Notes under the pieces: generated by a model
The model's database searches: none
What the model was told of the DNA's origin: nothing
The model's input: only the letters and a program-made list of their open reading frames with translations
Source of the DNA: Lepisosteus oculatus
Taxonomy: Eukaryota; Chordata; Actinopteri; Semionotiformes; Lepisosteidae
Reading direction: 5' to 3'
Length of the DNA: 64,000 nucleotides
Assembly: GCF_040954835.1 (NCBI RefSeq)
Contig: NC_090698.1
Coordinates: 26,527,501 to 26,591,500 of the forward strand
In this document: positions 11,101 to 23,900 of the stretch, piece by piece
How the letters are laid out: the number at the start of each line of letters is the position of its first letter
Position numbering within the stretch: position 1 is the first letter of the stretch
Program-made: the position numbers and the translations under genes

Positions 11101-11939
11101 TCTGCACCTTGCTCCCGATTCTTCATCGGTTCTTTGTTCCTTTTTACAGCTGATGGGCGTTTTGATACATTTTTATGCTAAGAGGCCCTTAAAGGTTAAC
11201 TGAGGTACGAAATGGGTTACAACCGTATACCACTTACTGAGGCTCAGAACCGCACTGATTCCGTCGTGTTAACTGAAACGTAATCAACTGGAATCTCCGG
11301 AGGTTCGTGAGGTTCAAAAAGCATTCAGGGTGGGAATGTGTGATACTTTGTCAGTCCCACCTGTGTCTGTTCACCTATTACACCTATTAAGAGCGGTTAA
11401 GAAGCAAACTCTGAAAACAAGTTGGGGAGACGCTGCTTAAAGGTAATCATGTAAAAGTTGACACATGAAATTAAGGGTATTTTAGAAACCAAGACTTGTG
11501 AAGCTAAGCAAGCATTTTGGAGGTTACCTTTTAACTTGTGTTTCATAACTAATTTAAGATTTTTCACTTTTAAATAGAATCTCACTATTAGGTCAATAAT
11601 AGGTCACAATCTCACAGGTACGTGGGCATCCAAGACCAGAATTTGGAAAACATGATTTGGAGTATCCTCCAGAGACCTACACATTGGCAAGAAAAAGGGA
11701 AAACTCATTTCTGGCTTATTGGGAAAGGTTTAATAACTGGTTCTAGTTCTGGATGTTCTGGTGCTCTGTTAAGATCTGCATACACACGGGCTTCATGTTT
11801 GTCCTTCTTTGTATTAGAACATAAGGCTGTTATGCCCAACTCCTCTAGCTCTTTTTCTTTCAGTAGTTAATTGATCCAAAGCTCTCAGCCAGCTCTTTCC
11901 TAAAAGGAGTCAATATATCAGCTTCAACAATATCAGTGA

Positions 11940-12187
11940 ACTGTCTGTGCAGCCATATTGCCATTCATGGCCTCCTATTAATCCCTGTCTATGAATTGGG
12001 TTCATCACTCTGATCTCCTCCTTAATGATAGCTGATGTGTGGTGAGTGTACTGGTGCACTATGGCTGCTGTTGTATCATCCTGGTGGGGCTGCACATTGG
12101 TGGTGACGGGGAGTCCCCATAACCTGTAAAGTGCTTTTGAGTGGAGTGTCCAAAAAAGTGCTATATAAGCGTAAGCAATTATTATTA
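11940..12187 (+). mobile_element. 5S-SINE, 3' half only
   Basis: Begins in the body (TCATGGCCTCCTATTAATCC) and runs through GTAAAGTGCTTTTGAGTGGA and GCTATATAAGCGTAAGCAAT to an ATTATTATT end. The 5S head is missing, so it is a 5'-truncated copy between DDX4 and SLC38A9. Confidence 0.75.
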
Positions 12188-12204
12188 TTGATAAACAATT
12201 CAGT

Positions 12205-12365
12205 ATGATCCAAAGCTCTCAGCTCACACTATTCTACGAGAGCTTATCAGTGCATTGTACATTTTAAACTGTACCCTAAATTTCTTCTGCTCACGTATAA
12301 GGCATTAAGTGCTTTAGCTCTTGATTATTTAAAGCACTTTCTGCTTGAATATAGTCTAGCACATA
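12205..12365 (+). mobile_element. LINE (L2-type) reverse-transcriptase fragment
   Basis: The frame from about 12263 reads FKLYPKFLLLTYKALSALAL then DYLKH. It matches the LLLTYKALNGLAP-YL motif found downstream of the reverse transcriptase in L2-type fish LINEs. Short, fixed fragment directly after the SINE. Confidence 0.6.
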
Positions 12366-12745
12366 ACTTTATACTTTACCTGCTAAATCTGACCTTTTTA
12401 CTTGTTTATTTCACTTTGCTTTTAATTCTGTTGTGTATTATGTGTGCTACTGAGCGCTCAATGCTTCTTGCAAATGTCTCAAACAACAATTGCCTTGTTA
12501 TCATTTACATAAGATCCTATCATGTCGACCATCTTATGAGCCCAAGGCAGCTTCAATATTCATGTACATTTTGCTTTTATTAAGCATTCAGATGTTGTAC
12601 ATGTTTGTCTTTATACTATACCGTTTGAATTATTTTCTTATTAGGTTCTGTATTGTTTGGGTAGTGCAAGCTGTGCCCTGTTTAGGATATGTTCTTGTTA
12701 TTTGGTCGTGTTCTTTTAGGAAAGCTTTATGGCCTAAGAATCATG

Positions 12746-12835
12746 ACAAACATAGGAACAGGTAAAGGTTTATTCCATGCTGAAATGAAAAGAAAAAGAG
12801 ACAGCGTTTTGCCTTTTTCAGGTCCCAAACATACA
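12746..12835 (-). repeat. Single arm of the palindromic (Penelope-like) family
   Basis: CATAGGAACAGGTAAAGGTT, TATTCCATGCTGAAA and a degenerate CGTTTTGCC...TTCAGGT match the arm of 8709-8793. Here the arm is not followed by its inverse copy. Confidence 0.7.
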
Positions 12836-13149
12836 TAGGACATATATAAACATAAAAACGAACAATGACAAACATGACAATGACAATACCCCTCTTCATT
12901 TAAAAACAGTAAAAACTAAATCATTTATATTCTGAATTAAACATAGATGTGAATACATTATTGTGCACGAAATAATCACATTTCTCTTCAGTCAGGTGAG
13001 ACTCACGAATTCTTTCTCATCTCTTGGACTGTCTACACAGCCAGGTATCAAACTCAGCTGACTGAACTGTAGGCATTCTGGGTAGTGTAGTTGAGTTGAG
13101 AGTATGCCCAATACCTGTCCCTTCTAAAACACTACAGACCCTATAAGGC

Positions 13150-13266
13150 ATTGCGACAGCTAAGCATGTGCAATGCACGTTCGCATTGTTTCCTGTTTTT
13201 AAAACGCTGCTCGAACCGTGAGGTCCGGGGGTTGGTGTTTGGTGTCTGGTGTCTTTGGTTTTTAAT
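13150..13266 (+). promoter_or_regulatory. Candidate SLC38A9 promoter and non-coding exon 1
   Basis: A small CpG-bearing stretch (CGTTCGCATTG, GCTCGAACCGTGAGGTCCGG) is followed by a GTAAGT donor at 13267. A matching TTGTCTAG acceptor precedes the first coding exon at 17849. This makes 13150-13266 the most likely first exon, giving a 4.6-kb intron 1. Inferred from splice signals only. Confidence 0.45.
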
Positions 13267-16200
13267 GTAAGTTTAAACGGGTTTTTTAAAGTTGATTAAT
13301 AGCTCTTATAAAAGAGCAGGGCTGTTTTATGGTTTCTAGTTTGCAATCATAAGGATTATATTGGTATTAACAGTTTAAATTAGTTGTTCACCCAGTAATT
13401 GATTTCTCGGTTAACTTTACGGTACTGGTCATAATAGTTATATTGTTTTTAAAACGAGTCAGTTGAGTACAATTTAGGAAAAGGTGTAGACGTATTTTAC
13501 TTTATAGCACCTCGATAAACGTACGAGCTAGTTAAAGCTAACGTTTTCAGATAAAATGTGTGAAATGGATGTGGTTTACCTATATTGTGAAATGTGTATT
13601 CCATGAATTTCATTTTATGTGCTGCATACAGTTCAATTTAAGGATGTCCGATTTGTAATCCCGATATATATATATATCGCTCTGTATAGAAAGCATCAAA
13701 CGTTGAAATGTGAGGGGTTATGCTTCTTTTTACTCTTGTATTAGGTAGTATTCTTGTATTTGTGGCTCGGTATATGATAACTTAGGATACGCGGCATTCT
13801 GAAATGGATATTTATACGTAATTTTCGAAGCAGAGCAATTGCAAAGCAAAGCCAAGAATAAGACTCTGAACATCTCTCCCGTTCTGGAATTTTTAAAAAG
13901 CCCCTGTGAATTCTGGCACCCTTGTCGTTTCTTGGAAAGGACGAGCAGCTGTTGCTGCCCTTACAAACTGAACAAATTGTTTTAACTACACGATATTAAT
14001 GTTTTTATCAAGGTTGCGGTCAAAACAAATCCGGCAGCTCAGACGGGAATTACTTGTTTTTTTCCCCATCAATTATTCCACATCAGGGTAGTGTGAATAG
14101 TCAACGATGAGAGCTGCCGTAATTCCTTACAGTCTATTCTATTGCAGGAAAGTGCACAGATATTTATTTCGAGGTTTTATGAAGAGGTGCCTCCGTTACA
14201 GTTATTATCACGACGGTATACTTAGCCAGTACGTATAATTCTCTAGTTGTTTGTGTTCTGTGTAACTCCTAACCATGGCCCTGTGATCCCTCTCTAGAAC
14301 CCTGTGCTATATGTATTGATTACAGCTAGTTGGCGTTTTAACTACTGAAAGACTGAAAGCTGCCTTGTAGCTTCCTTTATCAATTGTTGACTTTCCACAG
14401 TTCCCTGTGTAACAGAAAATGAAAATATCTGCATACTTGTCAAATTGAATGGATTAAAAATAGCAGTAAAACCCGCAGTTATGTAAGGCATGTCAGCTCC
14501 CACAAAAAAAACATCCTACAGAGAAAATGAAAAAAATGCCTCTCATAGGCTGAAGAGAATTTATTTCATACTAGAATAGAATTTCAAATAGAATAGGATT
14601 TGTTGTATCAGCACTAGGGATTTCGATTTGGGTACATTGGCATGTCAAACACAACCTGTTCTCTTAGGGTTAAATATATTCTAATATGCGACTTTTAAAA
14701 TTACCCTGGTCTCTTTGGATTTAAATGTGTAAATATATGTATGTATCATGACATCTGTTATGTGAAAAAACAGGTCAACACCAAAAATGAGAATTTGAAA
14801 TGCTTATCTGTGCCTTGTGGTACAGAAGTTGCATACATTTAATCACTTTTCTTAGGAAGAAATGGAATCTCCTTTCTAATAAGCTAGGTTGTTCTACAGA
14901 AGGTTTGTAGTAGTGGATTCATTTATAAATATTTAATGAATAACTAAAACAGCTGAGTCAATACTGAATACTATAAGTGGCCATTGGTGACATGTAATGA
15001 TATTTCAGAATTTTTATTTTTAAATATCATTTTTATGTAATGATATTTTAGAAGAGATAATCATGTAAAATCCTGCCTTATTTCAATGAAGAGATGCTGA
15101 GTTCCTCATTTTTGAAAATTGAACTTGGAGCAGAGGCATCTAATTCACCTTCCCATTATGCCGCTTCCTGTATTTCTTGGCTTGTTCATGTACAAACACA
15201 CTGATTGAAACCTCCCTGAAGACCTGCTGTTTGCAGGAGATTTGTACACAACAGGTGGATCATGTTTTAGTCCTAATTCGAATAAAGAGTTTTTTATTTA
15301 CCAATCTAAAATCATCTGTGCGCTTTAATGGCTATTATCACCAAATCTAAATATGAAAAGTGTGTATTTACAAAATAAAATATTTTGTTTTAACCATAGG
15401 TTTTGCAAACTTCCATTTTCCAGTGAGAGACTCCCTTCTAGTTACTTAAACCGGTTAGTTTTAAAATAATGTATAGACCCATGAAAATTAGTCGTAAAAA
15501 ACAAATCGGAAGGCCATTACAAGAACTTTTGCATTTGAACGGGCAATGTTGCCGCATAGTTCAAGTACAGATGGTATCATCAGAAATTTCAATTAGGGCA
15601 TCGGACAAGTTTTCTAGTTCATAGCGGACAGGCTTCAGTTGAAGTTATTTATTATAACAATAGCTAAACAACAAATTGCCTTACATCCAATATAAAAGTT
15701 TCCAAAACAAGCATAAGCTCTACAGACCCAGAAACCCAGAATCCCTGTAACCTGAAATCAGACAGTGTATAATGCCCAATCAGGCCAAAAATCAGGCCTG
15801 GTGTTCTATATTCACAGAAACCAACTCAGTTCAACTCAGTTTTTCCTATAATCCTGGAAGTCCAAAAGTCAAAGAGACTCAATCTACCTGTTCTAAAAAC
15901 CCTTCACAAGACCCAAGACCAAATTCCACTCACCTAGTGCTTCTGTTTCCTTCTGTTAATTCCCTGTCTCTCTCTTCATCACTGTTCCCTGACCTTTCTT
16001 TCCTGCCTTCTTATGATGTCTGTCTGTGTGTTAAATGTGTATTCTTCAATTTTAATTAACCAGAGTAGATTTATTTTGATCCTCTGTCTTTTACAGCCCA
16101 CCCACAGCTAGGTAAACAACTCCGTTTCTTCCTATTGTTTTTTAATTTTACAACCTCTTAAGCCATAACAATATTAACAAATATGTACTGACAGTTAAAT

Positions 16201-17848
16201 GACACAAGCATATTTTGCCCCTTATTTCTTACATGTAGGACAAGTAGAAAAGTTTATTATACACCCTAATGTAGCTAAGGTTTAATGCTTAAACATACTC
16301 ACATTTAGAAACCTGAAAGACAATGTCCCTACTCTTTTGCAACAACATGGGTAGCAGTGCATATTGTTTGCAATTTTTGACATTTTTAAATAGATTTTTT
16401 TTTAATTAATTGTCTCCTCAAATGGGGCGCACCATTTAACATGGGGGTGTAGGTGACCATCTAGTTCAACTATATATAAGAGCTGGCCCTGATCAATAAC
16501 TTACAGGTGTTCATGATTTGTAAAGTCTAGACTGGGGATCTCCAGGACCGAGACTGCTGACCTCTGCTCTACAATCTTATTTGGGGCTTGGCTTCCTCAA
16601 ATGTAAGATTCAGCTGTTGTGAGACTGAAGATAATGCACGATCAGCTTATTTTTTGTAGCCTGTGTTCTTTCAGTCCTGTCATTGTCTACATCATTTCTA
16701 CTTCTCCTTTTGTGGGCATCATACTGCACATTTTAGATTACACAGGAAATGTGCTGCTGGTTTGTGTCTCTAAACATTGCAAATTAGACCATATCGTAAG
16801 ACCCACCTGATCTCATTCTTCGATTTTGCTGGTCTTGAAAGTCTAAGGTTATGCTCTGATCCTGAGGTGCAATGAAAGTCGACATATAAGAAAAATATAT
16901 TAGGCTAAATAAATATACCCTTTGTAAGGGTGTGTAATTTCAGAGTTATGGAGATCTTTGCGAGAAATTTAATTTGCAAGTTTTCGTGGAAAGACCAGCC
17001 TTTTCTGGTTTCAAGCATTTTAATCTACTTATGCAGTTTCTAATGCAACACTTTATGGAGTTAATTTTATCCTCTCCGTCCCCAAAGGAGAGGTCGGTGG
17101 TACCTTCTTGTCCAGCAGACAAATTCAAGTACGGAACCTTTCTGGTATGTATATAATCAATTTTGCACCCTATTGCACGAACTTACACAAAATATTATTT
17201 TCCTAGTTTTGGATGCCTGAAAACCAGGCTTTTAATTCATTCAATGCTCTGTTAAATGTGTACGACATTGCATTCTGAGCTCTTACAATTACAGTTGCCA
17301 CTATTTTTAATTCTCTGTTTTTAATGTTTTTTTTGCACTTAACAGTTTCTGTATTCATTTCTATAAGCAGCTTTTGAATGTCTTGGTTACTAAAAAAATT
17401 AGTTGACCTTTTAGTTTTGCTAGCTAGTGAATGGTGCCAATAATAGTTTATTTCAGCTGACTTGTTTAAATTGTGTTTTATGAGATCTGAGTCAAAGATT
17501 CCTGGATTGTTCTTGTAAATGGCTTACTAATTCCTTCTCTCCATAAACTGTTACTGTAGGAAGTTTGTATGATGGGAATACCAAGTCTCCCCTTAATCTT
17601 CATTTCATATGTTATCATAGATGCTTGGATTACGAATTAAACAAAATGTATAGATAATATTTGATTGACACTTACAGATAATATTTATCAAGTCTGGAGT
17701 CAAAACCTTGAGTTAATATGCAAAGTACTCAACTAAGTGCAAAGACTCTTATTGCTCCTATATAGCTGTATATGGTAGCCTTTTCCTGTTCATCTGTTGA
17801 TTATGGTCTGATCAACAGTGTGACTCTTTGTAGTTTTGTTTTGTCTAG
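13267..17848 (+). other. Likely SLC38A9 intron 1
   Basis: No exon, RNA gene or clear full-length repeat recognised. Includes an ATAT-core palindrome flanked by CG (about 13661-13680). The 95-codon open frame at 15772-16059 has no recognisable motif. Confidence 0.45.
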
Positions 17849-17851
17849 GTA

Positions 17852-17881
17852 ATGACGCGTAGCAACAGTGCTGCTCTTTAA
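17852..17881 (+). promoter_or_regulatory. Upstream ORF of SLC38A9
   Basis: In the 5' leader of the first coding exon, ATG-ACG-CGT...CTT-TAA encodes MTRSNSAAL and stops 12 nt before the main start codon. It could damp or condition translation of SLC38A9. The main ATG has G at -3 and G at +4, a strong context. Confidence 0.5.
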
Positions 17882-17893
17882 GCGTCGACAGTA

Positions 17894-17997
17894 ATGGAAG
17901 ATGATGTGAAGCCACTGCTTGCCCCAGAGAGGGCTGGAGAGAACCACGTGGAGGCAGATCACAACAACTTGGATGCACATGACACAAGGTCTAAAAG
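17894..17997 (+). CDS. slc38a9: SLC38A9 coding exon 1
   Basis: Starts [20 protein letters not shown] and ends in the RSK(R) of the RSKRP block shared with human. The exon opens at 17849 after TTGTCTAG, includes 45 nt of leader, and ends at a GTACTG donor. Residues 1-34 plus two bases. This N-terminal tail is poorly conserved in the family. Confidence 0.85.
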
Positions 17998-20900
17998 GTA
18001 CTGTAAATGTGGAATATGAAGATATACCGAATATATATATATAATTGCCGGATACTTTTTAGCTGCTTACCCATACAGATTAGAATCGCCACTTTGGAGG
18101 AAAGGAGATTCCCTGACTTACATCATTATCATTTATCGCCGGCAGCCATATCACTCTGCAACTCACAACTGGCGACTGAAGCTAAGCAAATCAAATCAAA
18201 GTTTATTTATCAAATGCACAACAATACGGCGTGCAGCAGTAGTTGCTGTCAATGAAATGTCTTTTTCTGCGAGCTCACAAAAATTACAAGAATCACAAAG
18301 ATTCACAAAAATCACAAAATTGAGGTTACATTTTTGAAATTGAATAAAACTCAATGTGTGTAGAGCTGTTATGTGTCCATGGTGTATGCAATATATACAT
18401 GTAGTGCAGTTATGCTGAATATAGTGAGAATTGTGTGTCCATGTAGCCATTACAGGTGACTTGCTAAGGAGCTACAGGTTGGCCATTTAGCAGTCTTATT
18501 GCCTGGAGGTAGAAGCTGTTCCGTAGTCTGTTGAACTTGGACCGAATGCTTTTGTACCAGACTGTAGGAGGGAAAACAGTTTGTGACGGATGACTGGGGT
18601 CCTTGAGAATGGACCTGGTCTTCTTCAGACATCTAGCTGAGTAGATATCCTGGATGCTTGGTAGCTCACAGCTGGTGATAAGCTGCGCTGACTTCACCAC
18701 CCTCCGTAATACTTTGCGATCCCGTGCAGAGCAGCTCCCATACCGTGCAGTGATGCAACCAGTCAGGATGCTCTCAATAGTGCACCTGTAGAAGTTGGCC
18801 TGGGTATGTGATGGCATGCCGAACTTCTTTAGCCTGCGGAGAAAGAACAGGCGCTGCCGTGCTGTCTTGACCACGATGTTGGTGTGGTGGGTCCAGGTTA
18901 AATCCTCTGAGATGTTAACTCCCAGGAACTTAAAGCTGCTGACCCTCTCCACTGCAGTCCCATTGATGTGAATAGGTGTGTGGTCTCCACCCTGATGTTT
19001 CTTGTAGTCCACAATCATCTCCTTAGTCTTACTGATGTTCAGAGAGAGGTTGTTCTCCTGGCACCATAATGCCAGGGTTTCAATTGAGTGTGAGCTTGGT
19101 CAGTACCTGGATGAGAGACGTCCTGGGAAAAACTAAGGTTGCTGCTGGAAGAGGTGTTGGCAGGGCCAACAGGGGGTGCTCACCCTGTGGTCTGTGTGGG
19201 TCCTAATGCCCCAGTATAGTGATGGGGGCACTATACTGTAAAAAGCTGCAGTCCTTCGGTTGACATAAAACCGAGGTCCTGACTCTCTGTGGTCATTAAA
19301 AAATCCCAGGTCATTTCTCAAAAAGTGTAGGAGTGTTACCCTGGCATCCTGGCCAAATTTCCCATTAGCCTTTACCAATCATGGCCTATTAATAATCCTC
19401 ATACATATAATCCTCATGATGACTGGCTTCATCACTCTATTCTCCTCCCACTGATAGCTGCTGTGTGGTAAGCTTTCTGGCGTACTATCGCTGCCATTGC
19501 ATCATCCAGGTGGGGCTGCACATTGATGGTGGAGGGGAGTCCCCATTACCTGTAAAGCGCTTTGAGTGGAGTATCCAGAAAAGCACTATAAAGTGTAAGG
19601 AATAATAAATAATATTATAGATGAATAATTATAACCATATTGTTTTTATAACCCTGCAGGCTCATAGGAAGTTGTAGGGGTCACTTGTTTGATGGAAACC
19701 TAGAAATTCCTGTCTGACTAATCTTACCATTTTCATTAGGGAAATCTAGGTGACAGCTGGCTTTTCCAAGGTTCAGACCTGTGACGTTGGTGTCAGTTCA
19801 ACCTATGCTTGGGTCAAGTGCTTTTACCTTGTGTTCTACATGTTATTCTGTGGTAGAAAGCCGCAGACAAAACTAATTACAGATATTGTTTCCACATTTC
19901 CTTTTTGATTCATGAAGTTCTGAAAACCAAAAGATCCTGATTGTTTTACGTAAATAATTGTTACCGTTTATCTTTGGTATTGAAGGGAAAAAAAATCTTT
20001 TCCCCTCCTAGCTTTGGTAAACTGGAAATCTGTTAGCTCTATAATGACCATCAAAAGAAACCAATGTCTTAAATAAATTCACAAAGTTGTCATTAGGAAA
20101 ATCCTTTATTTGAAGCAGATTCATTGACATTTTCTTGAGCAGACATGCCACAAATCCGTAATATTTAATTAATAACGCAGTGTATCAATGCGGGATTTTT
20201 AAGGCAAGCCACAGGTTAGTAGCCTGTGTGGAAGCAATACAAACCTTACCACATGTTTTGCACCAGGATCCATGTCCCCTCTTGTGTGTTTCTATCCCTT
20301 CTAGTACGGTTCGAACAAGCATATGTTAACTGGTCTCTGAGCCCTAGATGCCACGTCCTCCTGACTCATTCCACACCTAGTTGGTGGGGCTCAAATCTGG
20401 CATGTTGGCCATTCCTGGCATAACTGTCACATTCTCATTTCACAAGAAAGCCATTGTTATACAAGCACCTTGAGGAAATGTGTTCTGCTAGAGTGGGAAG
20501 TCTATGTGAGTCTGCAGGAAGGATGGCCAGTGAAGTCCCAGGACTTTGATCAATGCAGTGCCTTGCAGTCAGGATGTCAGCAATAGATACTGACGGAGCT
20601 CCACAGTAACTCCAAGCACCTGCCTAGATCAGCATTAATGGACTTCCCTGTCAATTAAGGGAATTAGGGCAGCACGGTGGCACAGTGGTTAGCATTGCTG
20701 TCTCGCACTGCTGGGGTCCTGGGTGGTTCAATTCTGGACCTGGGGTGCTGTCTGTGTGGAGTTTGTATCATCTTCCTGTGTTTGCATTAGTTTCCTCCTA
20801 CAGTCCAAACACATGACTGTAGTTAATTCGCTTGTATTTTAACTGGCTTCTGGGAAAACTGGCCCAAAGCATGCGTCTCTGTGTGCCCTGTCTTGTGCCT

Positions 20901-23900
20901 GTTGCATGCTAGGATAGGGTCCAGCTCCCCTGCAACCCCGAGCTGGTATAATCAATTAGCCAAGGGATGGTTTGTCGTACTGAACAATTAGTGTATAATT
21001 CTGCAAATCTGTGCTGTCATCACTGATGTCCTTCACGGTGGTCTAGACAAAACACTGATTCATCAGCAAGAGGACTTAACACCACTGCAGTTGAGATCAC
21101 CTGAGATGTTGTTCACACCACATCCTTCTGTCATGCTGTGCAATTGGTGAGGTGCCAGGACATGGTCTCCCAGTCCTACCATTGACTGTTTAGTTGTAAT
21201 TTCTGGCAGTAACCATCCCTGATGGCAAGTGACAATATGCTAATTTAGTTTAGCCTCCAGCATATTGATAGCACAAAGACATTGTTCTCTTGATAAGCAG
21301 GGCAGGGTAGATTATTTTCTGTGTTTCTTTCTCAATTTACAGCATGTTGTTTGACTTTCAACATGTTAAATCACTTTATCACCCCTGACCAATCAACACT
21401 GTCTCTAATGAGGTTTAGTTTAGATTTAGGGCTAATCATCAATGATGCCAAAATCCATGTGCTTTATTTTTAAAAAAACATAGTTTCATAAATTGTTTAA
21501 TGTTCAGTATATGTGGTGGCTGTGATTAAATGTGAAATGTTCAGTATAGAATTTGTGAGGAAGAATGGATTGTCAGTTTTTTTTTAATACAAGTTTCTAT
21601 GATATGCAGTATGCACCATGTCTTCATAGCTGAATGCATGTTTATTACAACGTTTATAGTTAAATAGTTTATATTTGAAGTTTTCTTTTTTTTAACAACC
21701 TGGATTTGGCATTTTGTGCTGATATGTAGACACTTAAAATGAATGTGATGATAATATTTGTTAAATGCCTAAAGTTTTACATTGCTAGGCAGAGCTGTGC
21801 AGAGGTGTTGATTTATGAATCCATCCATTTTTTTAACCACTTAATCCAATAGAGGGTTGTGGGAGAGCCAGAGCCTATCCTGGCAAACATTTTTAAAGTA
21901 ATATTATTAAAATTGTCTTATCATGGATAATTCTTGTTGCTGAATATAAACAAATGCATCTTAAGGACTTTTTTATTTCAAGCTTTATTATCCCCTGTGC
22001 CTAAATAGCAAGGTCTGACACAACAGTGCAGCAAAAAAACACAAACATCACCGACAAAAGGATCTAGCACACCTGTGCTTCAGGAGATAAGTTATTTCAT
22101 TTTGTTTGAGAGTCTGATTGCATTGAAGATGAAAGACTTCCTCAGTCAGTTACTATGTCACTTAGTGACACAGAGTTGTCTCCCAGAAGGAGTAAAGTAA
22201 ATTCACAATGGGGGAGATAAACCTAAGACTCCTTAGTGTTTTTAGCCTATTTTACCTTTCTCTGTTTGTAGAGGACATTTATGCTGATCTGGTTTACCCC
22301 CAATCATTTTGTTGCTTGTCTTCATGAATTTTCCCAACCTATTACAATTTATAGTACAATACAATTGTACAATTGTATAACAAAAGAAAGACAGAGACAA
22401 CAGGCAATGTGTAATAAAAATAACAGGCAATGTGCAAAACAGCAAAAAGGCAACAGGTTATGTGCAAAAATATGCATCAACAGAATGAAATAAAGGGATA
22501 GAAATTATAGGGAGTGAGCTTTTGACATGTATGGTAGAGGTAGATTTTCAATGTGTGTTTGGGTTTTTGGTTAGAAAGAAAGAAGGCACTGTGAGGTTCA
22601 GATCATAGGTGAGAGTGAGAGAGGCTGGGAGTTTAATAGTTTGATAGTGCGGGGGTAAAAACTGTCTCTGAGTCTGGTAGTCCGGGCCCGAATGCTCCGG
22701 TGCCGTTTTCCAGATGGTAGCAGATCATAAGGTCTGTAGCTGGGGTGTGTGGTGTCTTTGATGAAGCTTAGAGCTTTCCTCAGTTCTGTTGTCCTATTTG
22801 TATAAAACATTTGTCCCATCTTTGTCTATGACTAGTCCCAATTGCTTGTTTCATGGAAAACCTCAGCAGTCTGTACCATTAATTAGTAGTGGGCTGGAGG
22901 TGTATTACAAATAATCCTTGTACTTGTGTAGTGCTTTTCTGGACACTGCACTATAAGAACTTTACAGGTAATGGGGACTCCCCTTCACCACCACCAGTGT
23001 GTAGCACCTGCCTGGATGATGAGCAGGCAGCTATAGTGCACCAGTACGCTCAGCACACACCGGCTATCAGTGTGGAGGAGAACAGAGAAATGAAACCAGA
23101 TCATAGAATAAATTTAAGCAGGCCATGATTGGTAAAGGCCAGGGGGAGATTTTTCCAGGACACCTGGGTAATACTCCTACTCTTTTTGAGAAACATCCTG
23201 GCATTTTTAATGACCACAGAGAATCAGGAACTTGGTTTTAGGTCTTGTCTTGATTTCTAATGACCACGGATAATCGGGAACTTGGTTTTACGTCTTACGT
23301 GACGTTTTACACTCTAGTGTCCCCATCTCTGTACTGGGATATTAGGATCCACACAGACCTGGTCAGCTTATTAAAGCCCACCCTGTGGTCTGTTAGAAGC
23401 AAACGTAATGTAATCTGTATGCATGTTTGTGCAAGTTTTCATTAAGGTTGGGGGAGGGCGGGTGGGATCCAGTTAAAGTGTAGCGTGTGGTTATGCAACG
23501 ATTCTTTCTCCACTATGACCTGGTGAAACCTGGTTAGGAAGTCTGGAACCCATCTAATCAAATTACTGTTTAATTTGAATTTTGAATTGCTTTGAGAGTT
23601 TCTGCGCCGGCAGCAGTGGTTGTATTGTGTTCAAAGCAGAGGACCAATCAACAAATAAGATTTTTTAAAATGTCTTTGCTTGGTCAAGATGCCCGATGGC
23701 CATGTTTAACAATGAGTATTATGTCATTTACTGCCCTCAATTCTCTGTAAACTGCAGGGGGTCAGTAAGGTGTTGTATGCTTGTTGTAATGTGTTGCTTC
23801 TCTATTCTCTCCAGACTTTTAACTGGGGGGGATGTGAGAGCATCTGTAGCCATTAAACGCTGTGGCCCGGCATTTTTTGTGATGGAAACTGTGACTCAGT

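Noticed and set aside
18464..19018. 184-codon minus-strand frame as a host gene
   Set aside because: Clear LINE reverse-transcriptase C-terminal motifs and a LINE tail at its 3' side.
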